Shown here: one piece after another, positions 47,585-47,936 of the stretch
How positions within the stretch are numbered: the stretch's first letter is position 1
How the letters are laid out: the number at the start of each line of letters is the position of its first letter
Translations under genes and position numbers: made by a program
IMG/VR virus record: IMGVR_UViG_3300022870_000002
Location: 1 to 47,936 of that record
Reading direction: 5' to 3' (one strand)
DNA: 47,936 nt
Source of the DNA: a virus
The notes under the pieces: model-generated
Database searches by the model: none
What the model was told of the DNA's origin: nothing
Seen by the model: the letters and a program-made list of their open reading frames with translations, nothing else

Positions 47585-47936
47585 GAGTCGCCCCCGAACA
47601 GGTCGCCGGGCCTCGGCGTGGTAAACTCGCGCATGGCGGCGGGCTTGCGGCGGGACACCGCCTCGGCCACCGGGGCGGCCTGTTCCGGCGTGGTATGACG
47701 GACGCGCTCGGGGCTCGCCTCTGCCGCGCCGTCCGTCTCATTCTGCTCGGCGCCCTCGGCCTCCGCCTTGGCCCGGCGGCGCTTGGGCGGTTCGACGCGC
47801 TCGGGCTCCGGAGCCCCACGCACGACGCCGGCCTCCATCACGATCCCCGCTCCGCCGTCGCCGACCGCCTCCATCCAAACTTGATAGTCGCCGCTGGACG
47901 CCATCTCCTTGACGAGCTGGAGCCCGTCCTCGTCGA
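47581..47936 (-). CDS. C-terminal part of the SbcC/RecF-like ATPase (cut by the right window edge)
   Basis: The frame enters from the right edge as DEDGLQLVKEMASSGDYQVW, then MEAVGDGGAG. That is how the distal part of this ATPase family reads after its Walker B strand. A Glu/Ala/Lys/Arg-rich disordered tail follows, ending FGGDS. It continues the gene that starts at 1153 and runs off the left edge: the lone base at position 1 completes a codon with 47936-47935 in the same frame. About 9-10 residues seem to be missing across the join. Confidence 0.8.
   Translation of the reverse strand, partial: DEDGLQLVKEMASSGDYQVWMEAVGDGGAGIVMEAGVVRGAPEPERVEPPKRRRAKAEAEGAEQNETDGAAEASPERVRHTTPEQAAPVAEAVSRRKPAAMREFTTPRPGDLFGGDS

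Noticed and set aside
1-47936. Integrase, transposase, attachment site, CRISPR array or insertion sequence
   Set aside because: Searched by eye for tyrosine/serine recombinase motifs, MuA/MuB-like proteins, repeat-spacer arrays and terminal repeats; none seen. The head genes are Mu-like but no transposition genes accompany them.

Overview
The window is almost certainly a whole, or very nearly whole, genome of a tailed bacteriophage (siphovirus body plan) of about 48 kb. Head, connector, tail tube, tape measure, tail tip and lysis genes are all present, and there are no bacterial housekeeping genes. The DNA is G+C rich, uses GTG and TTG starts freely, and joins most genes by 4-nt stop/start overlaps. 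This composition, together with the signal peptides and tRNA sequences, suggests an alphaproteobacterial (possibly sphingomonad-like) host. That is inference only. Both window ends lie inside the same ATPase gene and in the same frame, so the molecule is circular or circularly permuted and the window was opened inside that gene.

Layout. Two arms diverge from an intergenic region at 1983-2092. The leftward arm runs off the left edge and re-enters at the right edge (47936 down to 41945). It carries an SbcC/RecF-like ATPase, several small proteins, a PD-(D/E)XK exonuclease, a RecA-like (Sak4-type) ATPase, an HNH protein and a C5-cytosine methyltransferase. A second, unrelated reading frame lies nested in the methyltransferase gene. 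The rightward arm starts with an HTH protein, two amino-type DNA methyltransferases, a RusA resolvase and a DUF1376/DnaA_N-like replication initiator. That initiator gene contains a regularly spaced iteron cluster, a candidate origin. The arm then runs through small proteins into terS/terL (9.5-11.8 kb).

Structural region. The portal (11757-13973) is a Mu gp29-like (DUF935) protein that contains an Acb1-like 2H phosphodiesterase domain, the anti-CBASS nuclease family. A terminator, a non-coding stretch, a Met-type tRNA and a Mu gpF-like minor head protein follow. From 16.3 to 20.8 kb, a 14-gene cassette on the opposite strand interrupts the head genes. All 13 of its internal junctions overlap; it includes RNase H and HTH genes and ends beside a Thr tRNA. 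The head block then resumes with protease/scaffold, decoration and capsid proteins. Next come two proteins with Sec signal peptides, a large SGNH-hydrolase tail protein of lower G+C, connector and tail-completion proteins, a tail tube, tail chaperones with a programmed -1 frameshift site, a 1255-aa tape measure and tail-tip proteins.

Lysis and end of the rightward arm. A GH19-type endolysin, several small membrane proteins (holin candidates) and an embedded Rz/Rz1 spanin pair are followed by a bidirectional terminator at 41963-42001, where the two arms converge. I see no integrase, transposase, CRISPR array or IS element. In all, the phage appears to protect its DNA with three methyltransferases of different types, to neutralise CBASS signalling through its portal, and to carry its own recombination machinery.
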